A program made the position numbers and the translations under genes. From assembly GCA_029222685.1 (NCBI GenBank), contig JARHVB010000029.1, forward strand, positions 1 to 64,000: DNA of 64,000 nt, in the 5' to 3' direction. Numbering within the stretch: the stretch's first letter is position 1; each line of letters begins with the position of its first letter. Under the pieces are notes generated by a model. That model was not told where the DNA came from. It made no database searches and saw only the letters and a program-made list of their open reading frames with translations. Below are positions 7,065 through 16,427 of the stretch, piece by piece. Source of the stretch: Terripilifer ovatus (GTDB taxonomy: Bacteria; Pseudomonadota; Alphaproteobacteria; Rhizobiales; Beijerinckiaceae).

Positions 7065-8111
7065 ATGGCAGGACACGACAGAAAGACGCGTGTCGCGTTG
7101 AACGGCTACGGGGTCATCGGCAAGCGGGTGGCCGATGCAGTCGCATGCCAGGATGACATGGAGCTCGTCGGTATCGCTGACATCGCAACAGACTGGCGTC
7201 TGCGGACCGCTGCCCAGAAGGGGTTCAAGCTGTTCGCGTCGCTGGAGAGCAGCATCGACGCTATGTGCAAGGCCGGCTTCGACATCGCCGGCACTCTCGA
7301 TACATTGCTAGGAGGCGCGGACATCGTCGTCGACTGCACGCCGAAGCGGATTGGCGCGAAGAACGCCGAACTTTACCACAAACGCGATGTCAAATTCATC
7401 CTGCAAGGCGGCGAGAAGCATGAGGTGACGGGACATTCGTTCGTCGCCGAGGCAAGCTATGCAGGCGCCTTGGGGCGCCAATCGACCCGCGTTGTCTCGT
7501 GTAACACAACTTCTGTGGTGCGAACGCTGACCGCGCTGAAGCATGCCGGGCTCCTGCATCGCGCGCGCGGCACATTGCTGCGGCGTGCCACGGACCCCTG
7601 GGAAAGCCACAAGGGCGGCATCATGAACACGCTCGTCCCGGAGGATGAAATCCCGAGCCATCAGGGCCCTGACGCACAATCTGTCGATCCGGAGCTCGAC
7701 GTCGTGACAATGGCAGTCATGGTGCCCGAAACCCTCGCTCATCTCCACTACTGGGCGGTTCAGCTCACGCGCAAGGCAAGCAAGGAGGAAGTGATCGACG
7801 CGTTCCGTTCGTCGCCGCGCATCGGGCTAATCCGCATGAGTGACGGACTAACGGCGATTAACACCGTCAAGGAGCTCATGGCGGACATCGGGAGGCCGCG
7901 TGACAACCTCTACGAGGTCGCGCTTTGGGAGGACTTGGTGACGGTCCAAGGTGACGAGGCATTCTACGCCTATATGGTCGACAATCAGGCGATCGTTATC
8001 CCCGAAACGATCGATGCCATCCGCGCTCTCACCGGCCGAGAGAAGAACGCAAATGCCTCGATTGCCAAGACCAATGCCGCATTGGGGATCGGCGCTCCAT
8101 TTGCTCGATAG
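7065..8111 (+). CDS. gap2: Archaeal-type (class II) glyceraldehyde-3-phosphate dehydrogenase
   Basis: A 348-residue protein of the class II GAPDH family, typical of archaea and unlike the common bacterial GapA. The Rossmann start is 'RVALNGYGVIGKRVADAV', then 'DCTPKRIGAKN', then the catalytic cysteine in 'VSCNTTSVVRTL'. It ends with the family helix 'AIVIPETIDAIRALTG'. It oxidises and phosphorylates glyceraldehyde-3-phosphate, often with dual NAD/NADP use; coenzyme preference cannot be read here. The ATG at 7065 follows AAAGGA by six bases. It is paired with pgk, so the two give a complete ATP-yielding lower-glycolysis step. Class II GAPDH in proteobacteria points to horizontal spread. Confidence 0.92.
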   Translation: MAGHDRKTRVALNGYGVIGKRVADAVACQDDMELVGIADIATDWRLRTAAQKGFKLFASLESSIDAMCKAGFDIAGTLDTLLGGADIVVDCTPKRIGAKNAELYHKRDVKFILQGGEKHEVTGHSFVAEASYAGALGRQSTRVVSCNTTSVVRTLTALKHAGLLHRARGTLLRRATDPWESHKGGIMNTLVPEDEIPSHQGPDAQSVDPELDVVTMAVMVPETLAHLHYWAVQLTRKASKEEVIDAFRSSPRIGLIRMSDGLTAINTVKELMADIGRPRDNLYEVALWEDLVTVQGDEAFYAYMVDNQAIVIPETIDAIRALTGREKNANASIAKTNAALGIGAPFAR

Positions 8112-8139
8112 ACGGTGCATCTTGTCCGGTTAGCGCCAC

Positions 8140-8153
8140 CTAATTGAGATCAA
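8140..8153. promoter_or_regulatory. Weak FNR/FixK-like site
   Basis: CTAATTGAGATCAA has two mismatches to TTGAT-N4-ATCAA. It matters mainly because it repeats the site at 6848-6861 with its flank. It would have driven the now-dead phosphorylase remnant downstream. Confidence 0.25.
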
Positions 8154-8268
8154 AAAATCGCTCCGCGACTAAGGCGTAGCGGCAGTGCCGTCGAGAACGG
8201 ATATGGAGGAGCCGTCATGAGTTTGTAAACGCCTGTCAACGACCCGACACACAGCCTTCGGGGGAGTC

Positions 8269-8418
8269 CAATTGCTTGTGGAGCTTGCTCTAGATCTCCA
8301 TTGGTCGTGGAACCACTGCACTGACGAGGTATGGCGTCAGCTCGACCTCGCGCTGTGGCACCGCACCTGGGTCGTCCTGCAGACCGTCTCTCGGGAGCGA
8401 TTGCAGCGCGCGTCGTCC
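8269..8418 (+). pseudogene. N-terminal remnant of alpha-glucan/glycogen phosphorylase (GT35)
   Basis: About 50 codons read QLLVELALDLHWSWNH, then DEVWRQLDLALW and 'WVVLQTVSRERLQRA'. This is the recognisable N-terminal (DUF3417) start of bacterial MalP/GlgP-type phosphorylases. The catalytic body and pyridoxal-phosphate lysine region are absent, and the frame decays after about 8420. It lies downstream of the GAPDH gene, so a phosphorylase probably once belonged to this sugar-catabolic run. Confidence 0.7.
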
Positions 8419-8865
8419 TTCCATTGGCCTTTGTCGTCCTTGAAGGGGTAGTTGGCACAGATGCTGACGCGAACGGTCTTGGCGGCACGCGACGCACCAT
8501 TCACAAATCAGTAATCGCGCGGCTGATGCCTTGATAGGTGGCTACGTTCTCAGGAATGCTTGCAGAACATCAATTATATAAAGTGCCGTGGGCGTGATGT
8601 TAGTCAGGAGCATCGCTTACCGAAGCCATAGGCCATGCTTGCACGGGAGAAATCGACAGACGCTAACAATCACAAGGATTCGTCCGGTCGCAGCCATTCT
8701 CGACATTTGGTGGCCGCTGTGAAACAACCGTCATAAGTAAATCCCGAGCCTATCGCGGCGCACCAGCGTGCCGTACGACTTCACGCGAAATCAATGCGAC
8801 AGCAGTGGTAGATGCCTCTTAGTCGTTACGAATGTCGCCTAGCGGGTTTCTTTTCGGTGATTGAT

Positions 8866-9372
8866 ATGACGTCTTCAGCTACGATTCTTAGTGGTCGTTC
8901 AAAATTCGACGACTTTCTGTTCGCGCCGGTCGGTGAAGACAGAAATGGAATGATTGTCAGTCTTCTTTCAGCATTAGCGCGACTGGACATCGACCCCTGG
9001 GAGGAAGCAGCTGAATTGGCTCGATTGCCGACGGAAGCTGCGACCTAGAGATTGACCTCATTAATCGCAACGCTACCTAACAGGCCATCGGCGCATTTGG
9101 AGTCAAGCACGATTGCCGCGCGTTTAACGGCGCTCCTACCAGGCCGGGCCGGCAATCTCCAGTCGCGCGAAAAGCCGCTGGGTATCGCTGCAGTGAAGGA
9201 TGCAACGACAGTCACAAAATTGATCTTTATCATTGTGATCCTTTTTTCGTATCTACAGGGTGCTAAATTCGTCAAAGTAAGCAGTCACCCGTCTCAACAG
9301 GTTGACAACACTCGCGCGCCGCCCTCCACCCCAGCCTCCAAGCATATTCCTTTGACGCCCCCTGGACTGTAA
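8866..9372 (+). pseudogene. Nonsense-mutated paralogue of the unknown gene at 36993-37499
   Basis: Codons from 8866 give SKFDDFLFAPVGEDRNGM and 'LLSALARLDIDPWEEAAELA'. They stop at TAG (9046-9048) and continue in the same frame with 'LTSLIATLPNRP', a hydrophobic segment and a polar tail. The intact protein at 36993 has the same order: FDAFLFATIGVERNGM, LDIDPWAEAASLA, KLTTLIASLPDGP, then a TM segment. The TAG stands where the intact copy has a Gly codon. Only the amber codon separates the halves, so either it is a recent pseudogene or the N-terminal domain is made alone. Family unknown: a soluble N-terminal domain plus one C-terminal membrane helix. Confidence 0.7.
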
Positions 9373-9879
9373 CGATTGTTGGGTATGCACTGGAGATACT
9401 ATGGCCGACGATACGATGTATAGGACGCAGCGGCTGACCCTGGATGTGCAGCTAGGAGAGCGTCAACGAGCACAGCAAAGCCAAACGAGTGGGATGGTAC
9501 GTACTGGTCAGCGGGTAGTGACGCTACCTTACACACAATAAACGCTGGTCCCTGAACCATCGACGCACTGGCGTGGCGTCGTAAGCAATACAACCGAGAA
9601 TTTCGCAACAACGCGATTAAATGCGGCAACATGGGCGCAATAGTGATGACGCCTCTCAACACATCGCGGTCAACAGATCCCGAGCCGGTAACAAATTGTG
9701 GGCTATGAGTAGAATCCGAGCCTCTATTAGTACGTCGAAAAGAATTATATTTGCGCCCTTAGCTTGGAGCGCCAAACGATGCTCTCATACGCGTTTTATC
9801 TCCTTGCAAGCTGGTGCATGGAAGCGCCTGTTCATTACGTCCCAGTCAAAGAATTCGCCAATCGTGAAGGAAAGTCGGC
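9373..9879. other. Gene-poor stretch
   Basis: Apart from a weak 46-codon frame at 9401-9541 I see nothing supportable: no palindrome of note, no RNA gene, no remnant I recognise. Confidence 0.4.
9401..9541 (+). CDS. Possible 46-residue small protein
   Basis: An ATG at 9401 follows GGAG by five bases and opens a polar Gln/Arg/Thr-rich frame of 46 codons (MADDTMYRTQRLTLDVQLGE...). No family, signal or membrane segment is seen. The only support is the ribosome-binding site and its place after the broken gene. It may be chance. Confidence 0.25.
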   Translation: MADDTMYRTQRLTLDVQLGERQRAQQSQTSGMVRTGQRVVTLPYTQ

Positions 9880-10077
9880 ATGCTAGTAGATAGCCACATC
9901 AAGGCAGCAGAAACCCATGACAACGCGGCCGAAAATCATCGGACAGCCGCGAAATGTCCCCAAAAAGGGGACCACAAGGGAGGACTTGAACACTCCAAAA
10001 AAGCGATGGAAGGTTCTGAGACAGCGCATGGATGCTGCAAAGCAGCGCTCGAAAAGAGCAACTCGGCCGCACGCTAA
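9880..10077 (+). CDS. Small hydrophilic Ala/His/Lys-rich protein
   Basis: A 65-residue protein (MLVDSHIKAAETHDNAAENH...) rich in Ala, His, Glu and Lys, with a repeating A-x-x-H pattern suggesting a single amphipathic helix. Similar small proteins accompany stress genes in many proteobacteria, but I know no function for them. The ATG at 9880 is preceded by AAGGAAAG at five bases. Two adjacent Cys (GCC) lie at about 52-53. It is flanked by gene-poor DNA on both sides. Confidence 0.55.
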   Translation: MLVDSHIKAAETHDNAAENHRTAAKCPQKGDHKGGLEHSKKAMEGSETAHGCCKAALEKSNSAAR

Positions 10078-10648
10078 ACGCTTTTTGCGCACCTGCGGGA
10101 GGGGCACTCACGATCGGACTCTCCGCAGAGTTCCTCCGCGTCCACTTCAAAATTGGAAGCGCAGACGGAACCCGCTAGCAATTCCTTCCAATCGAGCCTC
10201 GCTAAATCGATATGGTCGCCCCCATTTTGCTCTCCGCATTGTAGGCATTTCCAATGTTATTGGCCAGCTCTGATCTTACGGTACTTGTGTTCAGAACCTT
10301 TCGTAAGCGAGTTTCTATGCGCGCCTGACAGCCTTGTAACCATAAGCGGCCGCCCCGGCGCGCTTCTGGCCTGAACTTGGTGGGGGCCCGCAGCTTGCGC
10401 CGGCGTTCGAAAGGCCCTGTGCGAGATTGACCCAGCAGTCTTGCCCAAGACCCTACTTGAATCGTCGTAACTTGGCAGGCAGAAGCAGTGAAGCACCGCA
10501 CCGGGTGAGTCGAGCCCCAGCGCAGAGCCTGCGTAATTTTCGAGGCTTCCATAGCAATGCAAACATTCGCCATACTACTATGGAATCCCGGGCGCCCAGC
10601 ATAGCCCGACTGGCCATCACATCCGGGTTCCCTGCAGGATACACTTTC
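10078..10648. other. Gene-poor stretch before the sugar phosphorylase pair
   Basis: About 570 bases. An open frame continues upstream of the HAD gene start, but its composition is not protein-like. No motif or repeat recognised. Confidence 0.4.
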
Positions 10649-11392
10649 ATGACTAAGAGCGAGACAACAGCTATTGTACCCCATCATTGGACAACGCTCG
10701 CAGCAGGAATATTTGACGTGGACGGCGTCCTACTGGACTCCCCACATGAACAGGCGTGGCGCGATTCGCTGCAGGGCATTACGGATCCGGATCGGTTCAC
10801 CAGTGCGTTCTACCAAGCCTATGTGGCTGGAAAACCACGCCTGAGTGGTGCCCGAACCGCACTCATGCAGCTCGGCGTGGCAGATGCAGCACAACGGGCG
10901 GTCGACTATGCTAACCGCAAGCAGAAGCGGCTTGAGCAGTTAATTAAGGAGGGAACTGTCGTGCCCTTTCCTGACGCGCTCCGATTCGTTGAAGCGGTTC
11001 TGGCGCTCGGCTGGGCGATCGCTGCTGCGTCGTCGTCGAAAAACGCCAACCAGATGATGCAGCTCATCCGCCTCAATGAAAAGCAAAGCCTGTTTGACGC
11101 GTTCCGTGCGAATGTCTGCGGCCGCGATCTGAAAGAGGGTAAGCCAAACCCTGAGATTTTCCTTCTTGCTGCGGCAGAACTTCGCGTGCCTCCAGCGCAA
11201 TGTTTTGTCGTGGAGGATGCGCCAGCTGGTATAGAAGCCGCCCGTGCGGGAGGCATGTTTGCGCTCGGCGTCGCTCGGCTGGGCGATGCGGAACAACTGC
11301 GCACAGCAGGCGCTGACCTGGTGGTGACCAACCTCGACGAAATCAACCTCGACGAACTGGCGCATGGGCGGCTTGCCAGGTGGCCGACGTGA
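10649..11392 (+). CDS. pgmB: HAD-family beta-phosphoglucomutase-like enzyme
   Basis: A 247-residue HAD hydrolase of the beta-phosphoglucomutase group. Motif I is 'GIFDVDGVLLDSPHE' (nucleophile and acid/base Asp pair D-x-D). Motif II Ser is in 'AAASSSKNANQMM', motif III Lys in 'CGRDLKEGKPNPEIFL', and motif IV in 'FVVEDAPAGIEAARAGGM'. It would convert beta-glucose-1-phosphate to glucose-6-phosphate. The start at 10649 has GCAGGA nine bases before. Its stop overlaps the GTG of the following GH65 phosphorylase, which releases beta-glucose-1-phosphate from disaccharides. The pair is therefore a classic two-enzyme catabolic unit. One or both genes could instead be anabolic under high phosphate. Confidence 0.9.
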   Translation: MTKSETTAIVPHHWTTLAAGIFDVDGVLLDSPHEQAWRDSLQGITDPDRFTSAFYQAYVAGKPRLSGARTALMQLGVADAAQRAVDYANRKQKRLEQLIKEGTVVPFPDALRFVEAVLALGWAIAAASSSKNANQMMQLIRLNEKQSLFDAFRANVCGRDLKEGKPNPEIFLLAAAELRVPPAQCFVVEDAPAGIEAARAGGMFALGVARLGDAEQLRTAGADLVVTNLDEINLDELAHGRLARWPT

Positions 11393-13722
11393 GCGGGCCG
11401 ACGTCGTTCGAATTTGGGTTGGAGCCGACAACCGACCCCGCTTGGTTTCTGGTGGATAGGCGTTGCGATCCGTTGCGTCAGAGCAGTCGGGAGACTCGCT
11501 TTGCGATTAGCAACGGCTTCCTCGGCGTGCGGGGCTCACAAGCGCTCAATCCGGGCGCAGGCACGGGCATTCAACCTCACACTTATGTTGCGGGGCTCTT
11601 CGACACTTCCAGTGCGGAGGGTTCTCTCCCAGGGCTCGTTCATGTCGCAGACTGGCTCCAAGTCCGGATCCTCCTGCGGGGTTGTTCCCTGGCGCACCAC
11701 GCAGATGAGCTCTCCCTGCATCGCCTGACCCTAGACATGCGCCGGGGCGCGTTTCTGACCGAGTGCGGCCAGCCAAACGCGCCTCCTCTGGGCGTCCGGC
11801 TCCGGACCTTGCGCCTGGTATCGCTGCACCAGCGGGCGCTTGGCCTCCAGATGGTCGAATTGGAGATCGAGGATCCCGAGATCGAGGTCGAATTTGAGGC
11901 TTCCTTCGAAGGATTGAGTACCGGGCTGGTGTCAGAGCGGCTTGAGCAGGATCTGGCTGTGTGGCGGACGGAACGATCTGGAAAGCGGCTCGCTATAGCA
12001 GCGTCGTCGTCGCTTCAGATGGACGGGCAGGAACTTACGCCAGAGGCGAAGGGTCCGTTCAGATGGGTGTGGAACTGGACGTCAAAGCGCGGACAGATCG
12101 CGTGTTTCCAACGAATAGTGGCCATACGCCGGAGTGACAGGGCGGACTTAGACCCGGGTCCCGAAGCGCGGGGCACCCTCGAGTATGCGCGCCACCTGGG
12201 GTGGCGCGACGTTCTCTCAAACCATGAGGCTGCGTGGGCCCGCCGCTGGCGCGATAGCGACGTCGAGATTGAGGGCGATGCAGATGCTCAGCAGGCGCTG
12301 CGATTCGCGATCTACCAGCTGAACAGTGCCGCCAATCCAGACGACGAGCACGTCTCGATTGGGGCGCGCGGGTTGACCGGAGATGACTACCGAGGTCATG
12401 TGTTCTGGGATACGGAGATCTTCCTCCTCCCCTTTTATAGTCTGACCTGGCCGGAGGCGGCCCGCACCCTTTTGATGTATCGTTTTTTCACCCTGGACGC
12501 GGCCCGAAAAAAGGCTGCGCGGATGGGCTGGCGTGGGGCGCTCTACGCTTGGGAGTCGGCCGATACTGGTGACGAGACCACGCCGGAACAGGTTATCGGT
12601 CCGGATCGCAAGGTCATAGAAGTTTGGAGCGGCAGACAAGAACAGCATATTAGCGCCGACGTCGCCTACGCCGTGTGGCAATACTGGCAAGCAAGCGGCG
12701 ACGTCGGGTTTTTCCTTGCCGCAGGAGCCGAGATCCTGCTTGAGACGGGCCGCTTCTGGGCCAGCCGGGCCCAACCCGAGGCGGATGGTTACTGCCATAT
12801 CCGAGGCGTGATCGGACCCGACGAATATCACGAAAATATCGATGACAACGCGTTCACGAATGTGATGGCGCGCTGGAATATCCGGCAAGCGCTTGATGTG
12901 GTGGCCTTGTTGCGCGCGCGATGGCCCGAGCGCTGGAGCCAACTGGCTAGTCATCTCGGTCTAAGCGACATGGAAATGACCGAGTGGCGTACAACCGCCG
13001 ATACGATCGCGACGGGGCTGAACCCGGAGACCGGGATCTTCGAGCAGTTTGCCGGTTTCTTCTCGCTTGAAGACATCAATCTGGCAGATTACGCGGGCAG
13101 ATCCGTGCCGATGGACGTCGTGCTTGGACGGGAGCGGACCCAACGAAGCCAGGTTGTGAAACAGGCCGATGTCGTGGCACTTCTTTGCTTGCTGCCAGAG
13201 GAGTTTCATGGCCAGTCTGCTGGCGATAACTTCCACTATTATGAATCGCGGTGTGGCCACGGCAGCTCACTCAGTCGTTCCATGCATGGGCTTACAGCTG
13301 CCCGCCTCGGTTACTGCGATATGGCCCTTCAATTCTTCCAGCAGACCGCGGCCATCGATCTCGCGGATACCCACGTTGCGATAGCAGGCGGCGTGCATAT
13401 CGCATCGCAAGGGGGGATTTGGCTCATGGCGGTGTTTGGTTTCGCGGGATTGTCATTGCTGACCGACGGCATAGCCATAAACCCTCAACTGCCGAAAGCC
13501 TGGCTTAGCCTTTGCTTTCGGGTTCAGTGGCGGGGCCAGTGCCTGAAGATCAAATTAGAGCAAGCTAATGGCCTTGTGGAATGCTGGCTGGAAGCCGGCG
13601 AGCCGATTTCGCTTGTGGTACGCGGCCAGCGACATGAGCTTCACGTAAGCCGGCCTCTTCATTTGGTCACACGTCCTGCTGCAAAACCTGACCAAGGGCT
13701 TGAATCGAAGAACGCGTCATGA
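11389..13722 (+). CDS. GH65 disaccharide phosphorylase (maltose/trehalose/kojibiose type)
   Basis: A 777-residue glycoside hydrolase family 65 enzyme. N-terminal beta-sandwich: 'RETRFAISNGFLGVRGSQAL'. An (alpha/alpha)6 barrel follows, with 'GHVFWDTEIFLLPFY', 'YAWESADTGDETTP' and the general acid Glu in 'GVIGPDEYHENIDDNAFTN'. The phosphate-site region is 'YYESRCGHGSSLSRSMHG'. It phosphorolyses an alpha-glucosyl disaccharide to beta-glucose-1-phosphate and glucose; which disaccharide cannot be told. I take the GTG at 11389, whose GTGA overlaps the HAD stop; a GTG at 11380 is also possible. The C-terminal sheet domain is complete. Confidence 0.92.
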   Translation: MSGPTSFEFGLEPTTDPAWFLVDRRCDPLRQSSRETRFAISNGFLGVRGSQALNPGAGTGIQPHTYVAGLFDTSSAEGSLPGLVHVADWLQVRILLRGCSLAHHADELSLHRLTLDMRRGAFLTECGQPNAPPLGVRLRTLRLVSLHQRALGLQMVELEIEDPEIEVEFEASFEGLSTGLVSERLEQDLAVWRTERSGKRLAIAASSSLQMDGQELTPEAKGPFRWVWNWTSKRGQIACFQRIVAIRRSDRADLDPGPEARGTLEYARHLGWRDVLSNHEAAWARRWRDSDVEIEGDADAQQALRFAIYQLNSAANPDDEHVSIGARGLTGDDYRGHVFWDTEIFLLPFYSLTWPEAARTLLMYRFFTLDAARKKAARMGWRGALYAWESADTGDETTPEQVIGPDRKVIEVWSGRQEQHISADVAYAVWQYWQASGDVGFFLAAGAEILLETGRFWASRAQPEADGYCHIRGVIGPDEYHENIDDNAFTNVMARWNIRQALDVVALLRARWPERWSQLASHLGLSDMEMTEWRTTADTIATGLNPETGIFEQFAGFFSLEDINLADYAGRSVPMDVVLGRERTQRSQVVKQADVVALLCLLPEEFHGQSAGDNFHYYESRCGHGSSLSRSMHGLTAARLGYCDMALQFFQQTAAIDLADTHVAIAGGVHIASQGGIWLMAVFGFAGLSLLTDGIAINPQLPKAWLSLCFRVQWRGQCLKIKLEQANGLVECWLEAGEPISLVVRGQRHELHVSRPLHLVTRPAAKPDQGLESKNAS

Positions 13723-13896
13723 CGAGCCCTCGAAGGCGACATGCGCCACCTTCTCGCAAGGCAACGAACGAGCCAAAATCTTTCACCGCGCGCTCTGTGT
13801 TGTGATGAGATTACACGCATCAGCGGCCTCATTGAGCACGGAATGACTCACGGCGCCATTCGCGTGGGTGTCGTCGGCGCGGCGGCCGCTGGTGCT

Positions 13897-14490
13897 CTAG
13901 ATGTGGAGCCTCAATAGGTTGTCCTCGGTCAACCCGAGGCGGCTGATTGGTGTTTTGGAATTTATGCCGCCGTGGGGGCGATGCCAATTGTATCTGCGCA
14001 GCCAGACGGGAAGTTCATCGGCTCGGCGATCGGAGGTCGGATAGGCTTGCGCATAGGCCCACTCGCGCAACGCGGTCTGGATGAAGCGCTCGGCCTTGCC
14101 GTTGGTTTTGGGGGTATAGGGCCTGGTGCGAACGTGCTTGAGGCCCAGTTCGGCGCATGCCTTGCCGAAGTCGTGGGCCTTGTAGCAACTTCCGTTGTCG
14201 CTCATGACGCGGGTGACGGTTACTCCGAGGCTTTTGTAATAAGCGACGGCGGCTTTGAGGAATGCGGCGGCGCTGACGGCCTTCTCATCGGCCAGGATCT
14301 GCGAGAAAGCAATGCGCGAATGATCGTCGATGCAGACGTGGACATACTCCCAGCCGACACCGCGACTGTTGCTCTGGCCGATCCGATCCCCGGTGATGCG
14401 ATGGCCGATCTTGTTGAAGCGGCCGAGCTTTTTGATATCGATGTGGATCATGTCGCCTGGATGCTCCCGCTCGTAGCGACGCACCGTCAC
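13897..14490 (-). mobile_element. IS481-family transposase, catalytic part (5'-truncated)
   Basis: A 197-residue DDE integrase-core transposase of the IS481 type: 'EREHPGDMIHIDIKKLGRF' (first Asp), 'SDNGSCYKAHDF' (second Asp) and 'PYTPKTNGKAERFIQT' (catalytic Glu), ending in 'YNWHRPHGGINSKTPISRL'. The usual N-terminal helix-turn-helix half is missing; reading upstream of 14490 gives unrelated sequence and a stop. I cannot find terminal inverted repeats on either side. It is therefore a dead or partial element, lying beside a broken ABC permease it may have disrupted. Confidence 0.85.
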
Positions 14491-14622
14491 GCCGTGGAGC
14501 GCAACTTCAATAATGCCCGCGCCGGCTCAAACTGACGCCGCGGCATTTTGCCGTTGACGACGGCGGACGGAGAAGACTGCGCCGAATCCAAGACCGCCAG
14601 AACGAATGACGGCTCTTCTCCA

Positions 14623-14990
14623 TTAGAAAGCCCAGCCCGAGATACTTGCAATTGCCGACAGAACGGTGCCCTGAATATAGGCGCGCGCCGTTCGGCGGGG
14701 AACGTGTTTCCGCCGTCGAGCCAGAAACTCACCTGCGGTTGCCGATCGTGCAGAAGATCGCGAGCAAAGACGGGTGAGACAGCAATGGCGAAGCGCAGTT
14801 CACCTGATCGCGGCCGGGAGTCGATCCGGAATTCGTTGCTAAGCCGCGATCGTTCAACGAAATAGAGCGAATGCGATAATTGATCGAGGAACAGGGGGTT
14901 TTCGTAGGACTGATCGCGGCCGAGCACCGCGTAGCGAAGATTGGCGCTGGCGCGGCATGGATCAAGGGCGGCCCAGCCGGCGGAATTCAC
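14623..14990 (-). pseudogene. Remnant of an ABC-2 type permease (YhhJ/RbbA-like), frameshifted
   Basis: The frame reads 'GELRFAIAVSPVFARDLLHD' and 'QPQVSFWLDGGNTFPAE'. After a one-base frameshift at about 14697 it continues TARAYIQGTVLSAIASISGW. This is the extracytoplasmic part of ABC-2 permeases of the YhhJ type ('WLDG...FPAETAR.Y..G'). The N-terminal TM start and all C-terminal TM helices are lost, and a stop follows at 14623. One end abuts the ATP-grasp gene, the other the IS481 remnant. The truncated ABC ATPase at 16428 could come from another transporter. Confidence 0.6.
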
Positions 14991-14999
14991 CTTTTTCAG

Positions 15000-16265
15000 T
15001 CAGCCTCTAATGACGAAGACCGGTGCAAACCCGCCTCCAGGAGTCCTAAAATTTGTGGTCTGCCCCTGGTATATTCGGGCTGCGGTCAGAAGAAGTTTAC
15101 CGTCATAGACGTAAAGGCGTATATCGGCCTTGCGCTTCTCTATAGTTCCATCAAGCTTGATTATGCGCTCGCCAGGAGATGCAAACTCCTGGGCGACATA
15201 TCCACCGCGAATGATCTGGGCCCACACGCCCTTTGTGACTTTGTCGCCGCGATAGACCGCCTTCCCGCCATACCCGCCCGCCGGCTTGAAAAATAGAGTT
15301 TTTCTATTCTCCCATAGCTGCGTTGCGCTCTCGTGATCGACGAGTACGGTGCGTGGCGCCTGCGCAAGGACAGCGAGTTGCTCTGGCGAAAGTCCAAAGG
15401 AGCGAAGCGCCACTTGATCGGAAAGCAACACCAAATTCCGCTTGTCCGCGAAGATGGAGTGAACCCGGGGGTTTGGCGTCAGCACAACAGTGTCATCGAT
15501 ATAGGCTCTCCGCAGCGCGCTATACTCGGGACGCTCCAGTGCGAAATCGACGAGACGGTTGTAAATCAGATCTATGACCTGTTCCCCTACGAGCAATTTG
15601 CCGTTTTCATACCGAAGCTCCTCGGCATCGGCAACAATCGCATCAATTCCATGTCGGATGAAAAAACGCTGCGCCAGAAGGAATTCTGGATAAAGATACT
15701 GCTCGTTCGGTCGCTCATCGATAATTGCAACGCGACGCGGCCTACCGTCGCGATGTTGAAGCTTCCATTCGCTTTCGAACATACGAAGCACGGAAGCATC
15801 GAAATCGTCGGCCCCCGATCGCGCCATTTCAACCTCAATCTGAGGACAGCAGGCGCGTTGCGCTCTCGCGAGTAACGCATTCAAAAACGCGCCACCAGCG
15901 TTCGTATTTATTTCGATCAGTTTAGGACCTTCGGCAGCGAGATGAAAATCATAGCCCATGAAGGCCCCGCGAGGTCCCAATTCACGACGCGCTATCTGGG
16001 GCGCCCAGGACAACGACACCTCCTGGTAGGCCGGCAAGCGCGTCACCGCTTCGATCAACTGAACGGTGCGAAGCATTTCGTCGACGTCCGAGGCAGAAAG
16101 GAACACGGGGACATTTGAGAATAAATGTGGCCGCGTCCGGATAAACATCTCGCAGAATTGATCGTCCCCGACCTCTTTTTCGAGCGCCCTGCAGAGCGCT
16201 TCGCGGTCGAGGGTAATACAAAAGCACTCGTGGTTCAGATATTCCGACGTTGATTCAGGATGCAT
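15000..16265 (-). CDS. ATP-grasp family protein (glutathionylspermidine-synthase/circularly permuted type)
   Basis: A 421-residue protein that looks complete. A central 'YDFHLAAEGPKLIEINTNAGG' is the metal/peptide-binding type motif (E-I-N-T-N). The ATP-grasp part is 'LFFKPAGGYGGKAVYRGDKV', followed by 'YVAQEFASPGER' and 'KADIRLYVYDGKLLLTAARIY'. It probably ligates a carboxylate to an amine or thiol in the cytoplasm; the substrates are unknown. The start is the ATG at 16265 with no strong ribosome-binding site. It ends at 15000 immediately before the ABC permease remnant. Flanking genes are broken on both sides, so its operon context is lost. Confidence 0.7.
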   Translation of the reverse strand: MHPESTSEYLNHECFCITLDREALCRALEKEVGDDQFCEMFIRTRPHLFSNVPVFLSASDVDEMLRTVQLIEAVTRLPAYQEVSLSWAPQIARRELGPRGAFMGYDFHLAAEGPKLIEINTNAGGAFLNALLARAQRACCPQIEVEMARSGADDFDASVLRMFESEWKLQHRDGRPRRVAIIDERPNEQYLYPEFLLAQRFFIRHGIDAIVADAEELRYENGKLLVGEQVIDLIYNRLVDFALERPEYSALRRAYIDDTVVLTPNPRVHSIFADKRNLVLLSDQVALRSFGLSPEQLAVLAQAPRTVLVDHESATQLWENRKTLFFKPAGGYGGKAVYRGDKVTKGVWAQIIRGGYVAQEFASPGERIIKLDGTIEKRKADIRLYVYDGKLLLTAARIYQGQTTNFRTPGGGFAPVFVIRG

Positions 16266-16427
16266 CGTGTGGCTAATCCATTATTTCAGCGCGGTACTGA
16301 TGGCAACCATCGACGCGAACTGCTTATAGCTGGCTGACGACCGCGATCCCCGTTCGGACAACAAATCCAACGTGGCCGCGGCGATATGCAGTCAGACCGC
16401 GCTCATCAGACCGGTCAATTCAAGGTC

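Larger units (their letters stand above)
8112..8865. other. Gene-poor stretch with glgP remnant
   Basis: Contains a weak FNR-like site (8140-8153) and a glycogen phosphorylase N-terminal remnant (8269-8418). The rest, 8420-8865, shows no gene I can support. Confidence 0.5.

Noticed and set aside
9220..9233. TTGATCTTTATCAT, near FNR consensus
   Set aside because: Lies inside the membrane-helix codons of the pseudogene at 8866-9372 and is explained by coding sequence.
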